Below are positions 8,032-17,037 of a stretch of 39,304 nt of DNA, one piece after another. The position numbers and the translations under genes were made by a program. The notes below the pieces were generated by a model. It saw only the letters and a list, made by a program, of their open reading frames with translations, made no database searches and was not told the origin of the DNA. The stretch is from Agathobacter ruminis (GTDB taxonomy: Bacteria; Bacillota; Clostridia; Lachnospirales; Lachnospiraceae). How positions within the stretch are numbered: position 1 is the first letter of the stretch; each line of letters opens with the position of its first letter. The DNA lies in NCBI RefSeq assembly GCF_002735305.1, contig NZ_PDYG01000032.1, forward strand, positions 1-39,304. The letters are read 5' to 3'.

Positions 8032-8055
8032 TCTATCCACCTTTTTTATGATTTT

Positions 8056-8814
8056 TTAACAGCTCATGCCCCCATCTACGGCAAAGACCTGACCTGTAAT
8101 ATATCCACTTTGTTCTCCCGCAAGAAAAGCTACCATGTTGGCAACATCCTCCGGTTGTCCCATCTGTCGGAACGGAATCTGTGACAAAATTCCTTCCTGT
8201 GCTTCTTCAGACAGCACAGCTGTCATATCCGTTGCGATCATTCCCGGCGCCACTGCATTGACACAAATCTTGCGCGATGCCAGTTCTCTGGCAAGCGATT
8301 TCGTCATTCCGATGACTGCCGCTTTGCTTGCAGCATAATTTACCTGTCCGGCATTTCCGATGATTCCGACCACCGAACTCATATTGATGATATGGCCTGC
8401 TTTTTGGCGCAGCATCTGACGGGCAATTGCCCGCATCATATAAAACGGTCCTTTGAGGTTTACCTCGAGCACACGGTCAAGGTCTTCGTCTGTCAGCTTC
8501 ATCAGCAGATTGTCGCGTGTAATTCCGGCATTGTTGACCAGCACATCAATTCTGCCACCGAATTCCAATGCTTTTTGAATCAATGCATCACAGGCTGCTG
8601 AATCACTCACATCACATGAGACCGCACATACAGACACACCATATGCTTCGCAAGCCTGCTTTGTCTCCTGTGCCGCCTGCTCGTCCGAACGATAATTGAA
8701 TACGATATCATATCCGTCCTGCGCCAGACGCAGACAGATGGCGCGTCCGATTCCACGGCTTCCGCCCGTAATCAGTGCCACCTTTTTCAATTGGGTTTTT
8801 TCCTGATTATTCAT
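8056..8814 (-). CDS. fabG: 3-oxoacyl-[ACP] reductase FabG
   Basis: A 252-aa short-chain dehydrogenase that reduces 3-oxoacyl-ACP with NADPH. A Rossmann glycine motif GGSRGIG (17-23), NNAG (94-97), and the catalytic Ser147, Tyr160 and Lys164 (YAASK) are in place, and the C terminus GYITGQVFAVDGGMSC is typical. The start overlaps the fabD stop by 8 nt (ATGAATAA), so it is probably translated by coupling. Confidence 0.96.
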   Translation of the reverse strand: MNNQEKTQLKKVALITGGSRGIGRAICLRLAQDGYDIVFNYRSDEQAAQETKQACEAYGVSVCAVSCDVSDSAACDALIQKALEFGGRIDVLVNNAGITRDNLLMKLTDEDLDRVLEVNLKGPFYMMRAIARQMLRQKAGHIINMSSVVGIIGNAGQVNYAASKAAVIGMTKSLARELASRKICVNAVAPGMIATDMTAVLSEEAQEGILSQIPFRQMGQPEDVANMVAFLAGEQSGYITGQVFAVDGGMSC

Positions 8815-9766
8815 TGTTCTCTCCTGCTATCTCATCCAGCATTTCCACAAAATCTTCCATTGTGTCGATGCTGTAAATATCAACCTGCATTCCCATTGCA
8901 CGCGCGGTCTTTTTGACAAATCCGCCCAGCACGCTTCCCGGTCCGATTTCGATGAATCGCTCCACTCCGGTCTCTAACATTTTGCGGATCTGCGCTTCCA
9001 TGCGTACTGCACTTTGCACCTGCTGAACCAGAATCTCTTTCAAATCATCCGCTTCATTATAGTAATCTCCGGTTACATTCAGCAAAAGCGGAATCTGCGG
9101 TTTCGCAAATGCCATTTTGGCAAAATATTCCCGCAACTGTTCTCCTGCCGGAGCCATGAATTTGGTATGGAACGGTCCGCTGACGGCGATTCTGACCACG
9201 CGTCTGGCACCGTTTTCCTTTAACAATGCTTCTGCATTTGTGACAGCTTCTTCATCTCCGCAAATGACATATTGTCCCGGACAATTGTAATTGGTTGCGG
9301 TTACATATCCCGGTCCTGTATATTCTCTGCAAACACGCTCCACCACTTCGGCCTGTGTTCCGATGATTGCGCTCATTGCACATGCTATCCCGTTTGCCGC
9401 TTCCGCCATCACGCGTCCGCGGAATGCGGTCAGTCTGACATACTCTTCGGCAGAAAAGACATTCGCCGCATATAATGCACCATATTCGCCCAGACTCAGC
9501 CCGCAGGTGACATCCGGACGAATCCCGTTTTCATACAGCAGCTGTGTGGTTGCAGCCGCAAAAGCTGCCATACAGGCCTGTGTGTTTTGCGTTTTGGAGA
9601 GTTCCTCCATCGGGCCTTCAAACATTTTTTCTTTCAGATGCAAATCCGGATTTGCCACATCACAGGAATCAATGAAGCTGCGAAAACTCCCATAATTGTC
9701 ATAAAAGTCCTTTCCCATGCCTACTGTCTGACTACCCTGTCCGGCATACAAAAATGCTGTTTTCAT
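8807..9766 (-). CDS. fabD: malonyl-CoA:ACP transacylase FabD
   Basis: A 319-aa enzyme that moves malonate from CoA to ACP. The N-terminal FLYAGQGSQTVGMG motif and the nucleophile Ser91 in GLSLGEYGAL are clear; Leu stands where His is usual in GHSLGE. The ATG at 9766 lies 6 nt after GGAGG and overlaps the fabK stop (ATGA). Earlier in-frame starts at 9772 and 9802 lie inside or past that ribosome site. Confidence 0.95.
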   Translation of the reverse strand: MKTAFLYAGQGSQTVGMGKDFYDNYGSFRSFIDSCDVANPDLHLKEKMFEGPMEELSKTQNTQACMAAFAAATTQLLYENGIRPDVTCGLSLGEYGALYAANVFSAEEYVRLTAFRGRVMAEAANGIACAMSAIIGTQAEVVERVCREYTGPGYVTATNYNCPGQYVICGDEEAVTNAEALLKENGARRVVRIAVSGPFHTKFMAPAGEQLREYFAKMAFAKPQIPLLLNVTGDYYNEADDLKEILVQQVQSAVRMEAQIRKMLETGVERFIEIGPGSVLGGFVKKTARAMGMQVDIYSIDTMEDFVEMLDEIAGENNE

Positions 9767-10695
9767 GCACATCCTCCCAGCTGTTTCAATACCTGTTGAC
9801 ATTCGTTTTCCATCGCAACAAAGATTTCTTCGATCGTGCGAATTTCGTGAAGCTGTCCGGCTACCTGTCCTGCCATCAGAGACCCGGTTTTGGTATCTCC
9901 GTCATAAACCGCTCTTCTGAGGGATCCGAGTGTAAATTGCTCGAGTTCCATCTTGTCGGCGCCTTCCCGTTCTTTTTTTACATATTCGCGCGCCATCTGA
10001 TTTTTGAGCACGCGCACAGGAGTTCCCGCGATTCGACCGGTCACAATGGTATCGCTTCCTTTTGCTTTCACAACCGCATCTTTATATGCCTCATGAATCG
10101 GGCATTCTTCTGATGCAAGCAGGCAGGTTCCAACCTGCACGCCGATTGCTCCGAGTGCATATGCAGCCGCAAGCTGGCGACCGTCAGCGATTCCGCCTGC
10201 CGCAATGACCGGGATGGAAACCACGTCCACGACCTGCGGCACGAGTGCCATCGTTGTCATCTCTCCGACATGTCCACCACTTTCCGTGCCTTCTGCAATG
10301 ACCGCATCTGCTCCGCAGCGTTCCATTTTCATTGCCAGGATTGGTGCAGCGACAACCGGGATGACAATCATGCCATGTTCTTTCCACATTGGAATATATT
10401 TTGCCGGATCTCCGGCTCCCGTTGTCACAATCTTGACGCCTTCCTCCGCAATAATCTGTGCCATGCGATCCACCTCCGGATTCATCAGCATCAGATTGAC
10501 ACCAAACGGTTTATCTGTTTTTGATTTACATATTTTGATATGCTCACGCAGCATTTCGGCATTCATTCCACCGGAACCGATCAGTCCGAGTCCGCCGGCA
10601 TTGCTGACTGCTGCCGCAAATTCTCCCGTTGCAATATTTGCCATGCCTCCCTGGATAAACGGAAAGCGTATTCCAAGCCATTCATTTAATTTCAT
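9763..10695 (-). CDS. fabK: enoyl-[ACP] reductase II (FMN), FabK
   Basis: A 310-aa flavoprotein of the NPD/2-nitropropane dioxygenase fold that reduces enoyl-ACP with NAD(P)H, the last step of each elongation round. It shows the start PFIQGGMANIA, the FabK-type ESGGHVGE segment near residue 140 and AAGGIADGRQLAAAYALGA for phosphate binding. No fabI or fabL is in the window, so FabK is the only enoyl reductase seen; FabK enzymes resist triclosan. AAGGAG lies upstream of the start. Confidence 0.95.
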   Translation of the reverse strand: MKLNEWLGIRFPFIQGGMANIATGEFAAAVSNAGGLGLIGSGGMNAEMLREHIKICKSKTDKPFGVNLMLMNPEVDRMAQIIAEEGVKIVTTGAGDPAKYIPMWKEHGMIVIPVVAAPILAMKMERCGADAVIAEGTESGGHVGEMTTMALVPQVVDVVSIPVIAAGGIADGRQLAAAYALGAIGVQVGTCLLASEECPIHEAYKDAVVKAKGSDTIVTGRIAGTPVRVLKNQMAREYVKKEREGADKMELEQFTLGSLRRAVYDGDTKTGSLMAGQVAGQLHEIRTIEEIFVAMENECQQVLKQLGGCA

Positions 10696-10713
10696 TGTCT
10701 ATATACTCCTTTC

Positions 10714-11652
10714 CTATACCTCCATATATGCACTGCTCCAGGAAAGCCCTGCCCCGAATCCGACGAAGATAACGCGGCTGCCCTTAGGCAATTTGCCCTG
10801 TTGCTGCATTTCATGTATCGCAACCGGAATGCTGGCTGCCGATGTGTTCCCATGATTTTCAATATTGATAAAGAATTTGTTTTCAAATCCTTTGAATTTC
10901 TTGCGCACATGATCGATGATTCGACCGTTTGCCTGATGGCAGATGACATAATCGACATCCTCCATTGTAATTGCGAGATCGTCCATGACCTTGCGGATTC
11001 CGTCTTCCAATACCTTTACCGCAAAACGGAATACTTCATTGCCTTTCATAAAGAGCGATGTTTTCTCACATTTCGGTTTATTCCCGACGCTTGGACAATG
11101 CAGCACCACGCTGTCGCCTTTTGCCCAGCTTCTCTGATAAAAGCGTCCCTCTGACCTGCCGAGAATCGCTGCGCCAGCGCCGTCTCCGAAGAGAATGCAG
11201 GTGCCTCTGTCATCAAAATCCAATATTTTGGACAGTTGTTCGCTCCCCACCAAAAGCACATACTTCTGACGGATTGTTGCAAGCAGTCCATTTGCCACGC
11301 CCAGCCCCATCAAAAATCCTGTGCATCCGGCATTCAGATCAAATACCATTACTTCTTCCGGCAGTTCCAATCCCTGCTGAATCAGACATGCCGTCGACGG
11401 GAACAGATAATCCGCCGTGGTGGTCGCCACCACAACAGCTCCGATATCATTTTTGTCAATTCCGGCTTCTTTTACTGCTTTTCTTGCCGCTTCAATCGCA
11501 AGAGACGCACAGGTTTCTTCCTCACAATAGTTGCGGCTTGCGATGCCGGTTCTTGTCCGGATCCATTCATCACTGGTATCCATAATTTTTGTCAGATCAT
11601 CATTGGTCACACGACGCTTCGGGAACGCAGTCCCTGTTGCTATTATTTCCAT
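10714..11652 (-). CDS. fabH: 3-oxoacyl-[ACP] synthase III FabH
   Basis: A 312-aa initiating condensing enzyme joining an acyl-CoA primer to malonyl-ACP. The Cys110-His239-Asn269 triad is visible in NAGCTGF, CHQANGRI and NHGNTSAAS, and the protein ends with GFGAGLSWSSAYMEV as expected. It is the first fab gene after the acetyl-CoA carboxylase block (29-nt gap). Its primer choice (straight or branched) cannot be read from sequence. Confidence 0.96.
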   Translation of the reverse strand: MEIIATGTAFPKRRVTNDDLTKIMDTSDEWIRTRTGIASRNYCEEETCASLAIEAARKAVKEAGIDKNDIGAVVVATTTADYLFPSTACLIQQGLELPEEVMVFDLNAGCTGFLMGLGVANGLLATIRQKYVLLVGSEQLSKILDFDDRGTCILFGDGAGAAILGRSEGRFYQRSWAKGDSVVLHCPSVGNKPKCEKTSLFMKGNEVFRFAVKVLEDGIRKVMDDLAITMEDVDYVICHQANGRIIDHVRKKFKGFENKFFINIENHGNTSAASIPVAIHEMQQQGKLPKGSRVIFVGFGAGLSWSSAYMEV

Positions 11653-11681
11653 TTTTCTATGCTTCCTTATCTTTTACCGCC

Positions 11682-12476
11682 TTACAGGCTCCAACATCTG
11701 CCATCCAGATTGCGGAATTTCTCATAACGATTCAGTGCCAGCTGCTCCGGTGTATTTTTTTCAAGTCGTTTGAGCGCTTTTCCAATCATCGCATCGAGTT
11801 GTTTCATTCCTTTGTCCCCCTCAGGTATGATATCATCAATCAATCCAAACTCCTTTAATTCTTTGGCCGTGATTTTCATAATCTCACAGGCCTCCGGCGC
11901 CCTTGATGCGTCTTTCCACATAATTGAGGCGAACCCTTCCGGCGACAAGATTGCATAAATCGCATGTTCGAGCATCCAGACGCAGTCTGCTGTTGCGATT
12001 GCCAGCGCGCCACCGCTGTTGCCTTCTCCGGTAATAATAGAGATGACCGGCACTTTAAGTGCGCTCATGCATGCGATGCTCTGTGCAATGGCATTGCTCT
12101 GCCCGTTGCTTTCCGCCTCAAGTCCCGGATATGCCCCGGGCGTATCCACAAATGTGATAACCGGCCAGCCGAATTTTTCCGCCATTTTCATGAGGCGGAT
12201 TCCTTTTCGGTATCCTTCCGGCGAGGTCATTCCAAAATTGTATTCAATATTTTCTTTTGTATTTTTTCCCTTTCGATGCCCGATTACCATGACCGTTTTC
12301 CCATGAAAGCTTGCCATTCCTCCGACAAGCGACGGATCATCGCGAAACAGGCGGTCTCCGTGCAGCTCCACAAAGTCGTCAAACAGTTCGCCAATATACT
12401 CGGCAATCCCGTTTCGTTTTGGATTTCTTGCCTCCTGCACGGTTTCATATGGAGACAAAATTGTTTTTGTACTCAT
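11682..12476 (-). CDS. accA: acetyl-CoA carboxylase carboxyltransferase subunit alpha
   Basis: A 264-aa crotonase-fold subunit that, with AccD, moves carboxyl from biotin to acetyl-CoA. Motifs include FVELHGDRLFRDDPSLVGG, FGMTSPEGYRK and TGEGNSGGALAI with its oxyanion glycines. It is shorter than the E. coli protein (about 319 aa) at the N terminus, as is common in Firmicutes. Its start overlaps the accD stop by 4 nt (ATGA). Confidence 0.96.
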   Translation of the reverse strand: MSTKTILSPYETVQEARNPKRNGIAEYIGELFDDFVELHGDRLFRDDPSLVGGMASFHGKTVMVIGHRKGKNTKENIEYNFGMTSPEGYRKGIRLMKMAEKFGWPVITFVDTPGAYPGLEAESNGQSNAIAQSIACMSALKVPVISIITGEGNSGGALAIATADCVWMLEHAIYAILSPEGFASIMWKDASRAPEACEIMKITAKELKEFGLIDDIIPEGDKGMKQLDAMIGKALKRLEKNTPEQLALNRYEKFRNLDGRCWSL

Positions 12477-13336
12477 GATTGTTTCCCTTTTCGGTACATT
12501 TTCAGAATGCGGCCCAGATAGGTGCGTATTTCTTCACGCTTGACGATATCGTCAATCATTCCGTGCTCCAGCAAGAATTCTGCGCGTTGAAATCCTTCCG
12601 GCAATTTGCGTCCTATCGTCTGTTCAATCACACGCGGTCCCGCGAAACCGATCAGTGCGTCCGGCTCGGCCAGCATGATATCACCCAGACTTGCATAACT
12701 TGCGCTGACACCGCCCGTTGTCGGATGTGTCAGGAATGACACAAACAGCCCGCCATCTTCACGAAATCGATGGATTGCAGCCGCCGTCTTTGACATTTGC
12801 ATCAGTGAAAAAAGGCCTTCCTGCATTCTGGCCCCTCCGCTTGCGCTGAAAATCACAAGCGGCAGGTTTTTCTTTCCTGCCTTCTCTGCGAGTCGTGCGA
12901 TTTTTTCTCCGACTGCAGTACCCATGCTTCCCATGAGAAAATGGCTGTCGAGCACGCCGATTGCAACCGCAATCCCTTCTATCTTGGCAATCCCGCAGGT
13001 AAATGCGTCCATCGTCTTGTTTTTCTTTCTCAGGTTCTTTAATTTTTTCTCATAATCCGGGAATGCAAGCGGATTGCCGGTGGCCATCATCCTGTTCATT
13101 TCATGAAAACTGCCTTCATCACATACCATCTCGATTCGCGTTTGCGCATCCAGCGCAAAATATGCACCGCAGTTTTTGCAAATCCAATGATTTTGCTCCA
13201 GCTCCTCCCGCTCGGCCTGCGCCGCACACTGTGAGCATTCCAAAATCCGCTTATGATTTGCCCCGGTCGCAATGCGTCGGCTTTTTAAAGTGGAAAGACG
13301 GCTTTTCTTTTTATGAAAAATTTCATCCAGCTTCAC
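12473..13336 (-). CDS. accD: acetyl-CoA carboxylase carboxyltransferase subunit beta
   Basis: A 287-aa subunit with an N-terminal zinc ribbon (Cys34, Cys37, Cys53, Cys56) followed by the crotonase fold (FSASGGARMQEGLFSLMQM). It pairs with AccA to form the carboxyltransferase. Its first 14 nt overlap the end of accC, and its end overlaps accA by 4 nt, consistent with stoichiometric coupled translation. Confidence 0.96.
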   Translation of the reverse strand: MKLDEIFHKKKSRLSTLKSRRIATGANHKRILECSQCAAQAEREELEQNHWICKNCGAYFALDAQTRIEMVCDEGSFHEMNRMMATGNPLAFPDYEKKLKNLRKKNKTMDAFTCGIAKIEGIAVAIGVLDSHFLMGSMGTAVGEKIARLAEKAGKKNLPLVIFSASGGARMQEGLFSLMQMSKTAAAIHRFREDGGLFVSFLTHPTTGGVSASYASLGDIMLAEPDALIGFAGPRVIEQTIGRKLPEGFQRAEFLLEHGMIDDIVKREEIRTYLGRILKMYRKGKQS

Positions 13337-14684
13337 TTCTTATCCCTTCCTTCAACCAGTCCTCCATTTGCTCATGGTTTTGCTCCCAGAAGCCGGTTGT
13401 ATAATTCCCTTTCAAAAAAACAGGATGATAGGTCAGTAAATACATGAAATCATAATTTGTTTTGATTCCGTCTATTACAATCTCCTCAAGCACGCGGCGC
13501 AGTCTGCGGATTGCCTCGAGGCGCGTCCTTCCTGATACGATCACTTTTGCAATCATGGAATCATAATACGGACTCACCTGATATCCGGTGAACAAATGAC
13601 TTTCGATTCTCACACCATATCCTGACGGAAAATGCACAAATTGTATCGTGCCCGGTGTCAGTGCATTGATACGACACTCGATTGCATGCTTTTCGATCCC
13701 GATTTCATCCTGTGTGAATCCAAGTTTCATCCCCAGCGCAATTCGTATTTGTTCCCGAATCAAATCAATTCCGGTAATTTCTTCTGTCACCGGGTGTTCT
13801 ACCTGAATTCTGGTATTCATTTCTATAAAATAATATGCGCCGGACGCATCCAGAATGAATTCCACTGTCCCGGCACTGTAATATCCTGCGGCTTTTGCTG
13901 CGCGAACAGCGGTCTCCCCCATCTCTTTGCGCAATTGTGGAGTCAGTACCGCAGATGGCGACTCTTCCAATAATTTTTGATTGTTTTTCTGGATGGAGCA
14001 ATCACGTTCTCCGAGATAAACGGTATTTCCCTCGCAATCGGCCAGAATCTGAAATTCGATATGATGCGGATCCACAATCAGCTTCTCCATATACATATCA
14101 TCATTTCCAAAGGCAGCTCTTGCTTCTGCTTTTGCTGTCTCAAATGCGCTTCTGACTTCCTCCTCGTTAAACGCACGGCGCATTCCCTTTCCGCCGCCGC
14201 CCGCAGAGGCTTTTAACATAACCGGATACCCGATTTGCTCTGCCATGGCCACTGCCTGATCCGCATTTTCCAATAATTCCTTTGATCCCGGCACAACCGG
14301 CACCTGATGTTCCATCATCAGTTTTCTGGCCGCCTGCTTGTCACCCATATGGCGGATAATCGCCCCCGACGGGCCGATAAATACGATTCCGTTCTCCTCA
14401 CACAGATCAGCAAAGTCTGCATTCTCCGACAAAAATCCATATCCCGGATGAATGGCATCACAATGCTTTTGCTTTGCCGCCTGTACAATGATTTCCGGAT
14501 TGAGATAGCTTTCACTCGCCGCTGCCGGCCCGATGCAGATGCTGTCTGTCGCTTCCATCACCGGAAGCGACTCGCGATCTGCTGTAGAAAAAGCCACCAC
14601 ACTCTCGATTCCCATTTCTCTGCAACACCGCACGATGCGAAGTGCAATCTCACCGCGGTTTGCAATCAGGATTCTTTTAAACAT
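13323..14684 (-). CDS. accC: acetyl-CoA carboxylase biotin carboxylase subunit
   Basis: A 453-aa ATP-grasp enzyme that carboxylates the biotin of AccB. It opens with FKRILIANRGEIALRIVR, has the ATP-binding glycine loop KASAGGGGKGMR near residue 160 and the FIEMNTRIQVEHPVTE active-site motif near 290. Length is normal. It overlaps accB by 8 nt and accD by 14 nt. Confidence 0.97.
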   Translation of the reverse strand: MFKRILIANRGEIALRIVRCCREMGIESVVAFSTADRESLPVMEATDSICIGPAAASESYLNPEIIVQAAKQKHCDAIHPGYGFLSENADFADLCEENGIVFIGPSGAIIRHMGDKQAARKLMMEHQVPVVPGSKELLENADQAVAMAEQIGYPVMLKASAGGGGKGMRRAFNEEEVRSAFETAKAEARAAFGNDDMYMEKLIVDPHHIEFQILADCEGNTVYLGERDCSIQKNNQKLLEESPSAVLTPQLRKEMGETAVRAAKAAGYYSAGTVEFILDASGAYYFIEMNTRIQVEHPVTEEITGIDLIREQIRIALGMKLGFTQDEIGIEKHAIECRINALTPGTIQFVHFPSGYGVRIESHLFTGYQVSPYYDSMIAKVIVSGRTRLEAIRRLRRVLEEIVIDGIKTNYDFMYLLTYHPVFLKGNYTTGFWEQNHEQMEDWLKEGIRSEAG

Positions 14685-15144
14685 TTGACGACACCTCTAT
14701 CAGCGGCTCATTGTATTCCACCGCTTCCCCATTGCCCGCGCAAATCTTTGTCACAATTCCATCTCTGTCGCAGACAACTTCGTTCATCATTTTCATCGCT
14801 TCGATAATTCCAATGACATCGCCTTTTTTCACATGTTGTCCCTCTTTGACAAACGGCTCGGCATCCGGAGATGCCGCATGATAAAAGACGCCAATCAGTG
14901 GTGCCTTTACTGCATTCGCATCCTTTTTTTCCGCAGCAGCCGGTCTCGCAGTATCAGTTCCCACAACATTCGCCCTCTCAGTGTCAGGTCTCGTAGTCTG
15001 GGCTAATCCTATGTCCTCTGCCTGCACCGCCAACTGCGATGCTTTTTTCAAATGCAGTTCCACACCGTGCATCTGCAGATCAAGCTCTGCCACCGCTGAT
15101 TGTTCAAAGCGATCCCAAAGTTCATATACTTCTTTGAGTTCCAT
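14677..15144 (-). CDS. accB: biotin carboxyl carrier protein of acetyl-CoA carboxylase
   Basis: A 155-aa carrier. The C-terminal biotinyl domain (about residues 80-155) contains EAMKMMNEV with the biotinylated Lys118. An Ala/Thr/Lys-rich linker (about 48-80) joins it to the N-terminal helix, as usual for BCCP. It follows acpP by 16 nt and overlaps accC. Confidence 0.96.
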   Translation of the reverse strand: MELKEVYELWDRFEQSAVAELDLQMHGVELHLKKASQLAVQAEDIGLAQTTRPDTERANVVGTDTARPAAAEKKDANAVKAPLIGVFYHAASPDAEPFVKEGQHVKKGDVIGIIEAMKMMNEVVCDRDGIVTKICAGNGEAVEYNEPLIEVSSNV

Positions 15145-15160
15145 ATTGTCTCAGTCCCTT

Positions 15161-15391
15161 TTATGCAACAGCCTTATCAATGTACTCTACAATATTTCCT
15201 ACAGTCACAAATCCCTTCAATGCATCTTCATCGATGGTAATGCTGTAGTTCTCCTCCAATGCCATGCTCAGCTCCATTGCATCCAGAGAATCGATGCCCA
15301 AATCATCCTGAAGCTTCGCCTCAAATGTAATCTTTTCCTCATCACAGCTAATCGTATCTACAATAATTTCCTTTACCTTTTCAAATGACAT
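15161..15391 (-). CDS. acpP: acyl carrier protein
   Basis: A 76-aa acidic four-helix protein that carries growing acyl chains on a phosphopantetheine arm. The attachment site is Ser35 in GIDSLDAMEL. It is the first gene of the fatty-acid operon, with AAGGAG upstream of its ATG and a strong regulated promoter about 55 nt before it. No acpS is in the window. Confidence 0.97.
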   Translation of the reverse strand: MSFEKVKEIIVDTISCDEEKITFEAKLQDDLGIDSLDAMELSMALEENYSITIDEDALKGFVTVGNIVEYIDKAVA

Positions 15392-15433
15392 AGCTTTTTT
15401 CTCCTTTTTACCATTACGGTTTCTCTTTTGTTC

Positions 15434-15474
15434 TTTACTTAAACTATTTTAGGTAAACAATTGTGCTCTGTCAA
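15434..15474 (-). promoter_or_regulatory. fatty-acid operon promoter with probable FabT operator
   Basis: On the minus strand a consensus -35 TTGACA (15469-15474), a 17-bp spacer and TAAAAT (15446-15451) drive acpP to fabT. An imperfect palindrome, TTTACCTAAA-N4-TTTAAGTAAA (15434-15457, one mismatch between arms), covers the -10. A repressor there would block RNA polymerase, and the MarR/FabT gene at the operon end is the natural candidate. The sequence is not the streptococcal FabT motif as I remember it, so the pairing is an inference. Confidence 0.75.
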
Positions 15475-15480
15475 CTCTTT

Positions 15481-15791
15481 TTTGGGGACGGGGGTTAGCG
15501 GACAGTAGGGTGTCCCTAAAGTGAAGAAGGGTGTCCCTAAGTGGTCGTTTCCATCTTTCTAAGTAATATCAGCGGTTACAAATTCGTTTTTTTGATCTGA
15601 CACCTTTGAAATTTTTGTTATTTTATCTATAAAATTTTATCAATTGCCGTTTTTTTGCAAAACCGTGGAAACCGTTTTCAAAAACAGCGGCCCGCCCCAT
15701 TGCAACACTTGAGTCTTTTGGTTTATTGCCGGAAGGGACACCCTTCTATCGTTTCGGGACACCCTACTGTCCGCTAACCCCCGTCCCCAAA
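15481..15791. mobile_element. 311-bp gene-less element with 36-bp terminal inverted repeats (MITE-like)
   Basis: Bases 15481-15516 are the exact reverse complement of 15756-15791 (ends TTTGGGGACGGGGG). A further 12-bp inverted match lies inside (15527-15538 with 15734-15745), so AGGGTGTCCC occurs twice in each arm. The 240-bp core is AT-rich with no plausible gene, and no target duplication is seen. The GGGGAC ends resemble palindromic repeats moved by REP-associated (Y1/IS200-like) transposases in clostridia; that assignment is from memory. The left end is 6 bp from the -35 box of the fatty-acid promoter, so insertion has replaced whatever lay upstream. Confidence 0.8.
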
Positions 15792-15804
15792 GGTAAAAAA
15801 AGGG

Positions 15805-15842
15805 GTAAAAAAAAAGCGCTTTGCACAAAAGTGCAAAACGCT
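15805..15842 (-). terminator. terminator of the phospholipid/GGDEF operon
   Basis: AGCGTTTTGCAC and GTGCAAAGCGCT pair (12-bp stem with one mismatch, loop TTTT), followed on the minus strand by a run of nine T. It lies 16 nt past the diguanylate cyclase stop and just before the inverted-repeat element. Confidence 0.9.
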
Positions 15843-15857
15843 GTCATTCTTGTTCAA

Positions 15858-17000
15858 TTAAGCCTGCAGGCCATGATGTTCCTGCTTTTCCACATACATC
15901 AGCCGGTCAATCTGTTCCTGGAATTGCTTGGCTGAAACCAGATTCTCGTGATGATAAACCTCGTAGCCGCAACTGATGTCAAATTGTTCCGCCCAACCGT
16001 TCTTTCTGCGAAGGCGCGCAACCGCATCACGCACCGATTGTATCTTTTCACTTAGGATACTGCGGTCGATGATATCTGAAATCACACAAAACTCATCCCC
16101 TCCAAAGCGACCGATATATGCGTTCTCTCCAAAGGTATTCACCAGAATCTCGGCCACTTCCTTGATGGCTTTGTCGCCGGCTTCATGTCCGAAGGAATCA
16201 TTGACCGTCTTGAAATTATCAATATCCATCATGATTGCCGTAAAGTCACGCCCATACAGCGTACTGTTTTTTACCATGTCCTGCATTTTGATATCCAGGC
16301 CACGGCGATTTAATACTCCGGTCAAGTAATCGACATTGACATCCTTACTCTGGAACAGGAAAAACAAAATCAGACATCCCAGAGAAATACCCGCGTATGT
16401 GGCATCCAGCTCTGCGATAAAAATCTGCGTTGCCGACCCTATCAGTGAAAAAATCGGTAAAAACAATATGATGGTCTTGTATTCGCTCATGATATTTTTT
16501 TGGAAAATAAATACATATGCAACAAGCAATATGATAAATACCATCAAAAGGATACCGCGTCCCATAAACAGGCTTCCACGGTAGTATTTCATATCTTCGA
16601 AATAGAAGAACCACTTCAAATGGAAAATGCTCGAAATCAGCACCAGCAGAATATTGGCTGCCGCAAATACCTGAAAGGCGATTCGAAACAGTTTTCTTCC
16701 GGCAAGATTCTCCTCATCCATCCAGCAGTCTACATAACTGAGTGCAAACAAAATATCAACCGGATCAAACAAAAATATAATCAAATATCCGATTCTCGCC
16801 AGAAAAAGCCAGTGATCAGGATACATTTCTCCAATCCGCCCTATTGTCTCAGCGAAAATCAAAATCAGGGTCATAATCAAAATTGAGCAATACTTCCGAC
16901 CGCTTTTCAATCTTGATGTCTTGTTTTGAAAAATCAAAAGTAAAATCAGCAGGAACGCAGTGAAGAAATTCAAAACGACCCAACCGTCCAAAGTAATCAT
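15858..17000 (-). CDS. membrane-bound GGDEF diguanylate cyclase
   Basis: A 380-aa protein: about seven hydrophobic segments (residues 8-215), then a GGDEF domain (about 222-380). The catalytic signature GGDEF is intact (300-304), with DYLTGVLNRRG at the domain start and MDIDNFKTVNDSFGH for metal binding, so it should make cyclic di-GMP. No RxxD inhibitory site is present five residues before GGDEF, so product inhibition through it is not expected. The N-terminal domain resembles 7TM-type sensors. GAGGG precedes the ATG. It is the last gene of the lipid operon, 37 nt after psd. Confidence 0.9.
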   Translation of the reverse strand: MITLDGWVVLNFFTAFLLILLLIFQNKTSRLKSGRKYCSILIMTLILIFAETIGRIGEMYPDHWLFLARIGYLIIFLFDPVDILFALSYVDCWMDEENLAGRKLFRIAFQVFAAANILLVLISSIFHLKWFFYFEDMKYYRGSLFMGRGILLMVFIILLVAYVFIFQKNIMSEYKTIILFLPIFSLIGSATQIFIAELDATYAGISLGCLILFFLFQSKDVNVDYLTGVLNRRGLDIKMQDMVKNSTLYGRDFTAIMMDIDNFKTVNDSFGHEAGDKAIKEVAEILVNTFGENAYIGRFGGDEFCVISDIIDRSILSEKIQSVRDAVARLRRKNGWAEQFDISCGYEVYHHENLVSAKQFQEQIDRLMYVEKQEHHGLQA

Positions 17001-17037
17001 AAAAATCCCTCATTGAAAATCCACGATTCGTATATAT

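Noticed and set aside
15640-15935. Open frames within and beside the inverted-repeat element
   Set aside because: They are short, cross the element boundary or terminator, and have no ribosome site or family-like sequence.
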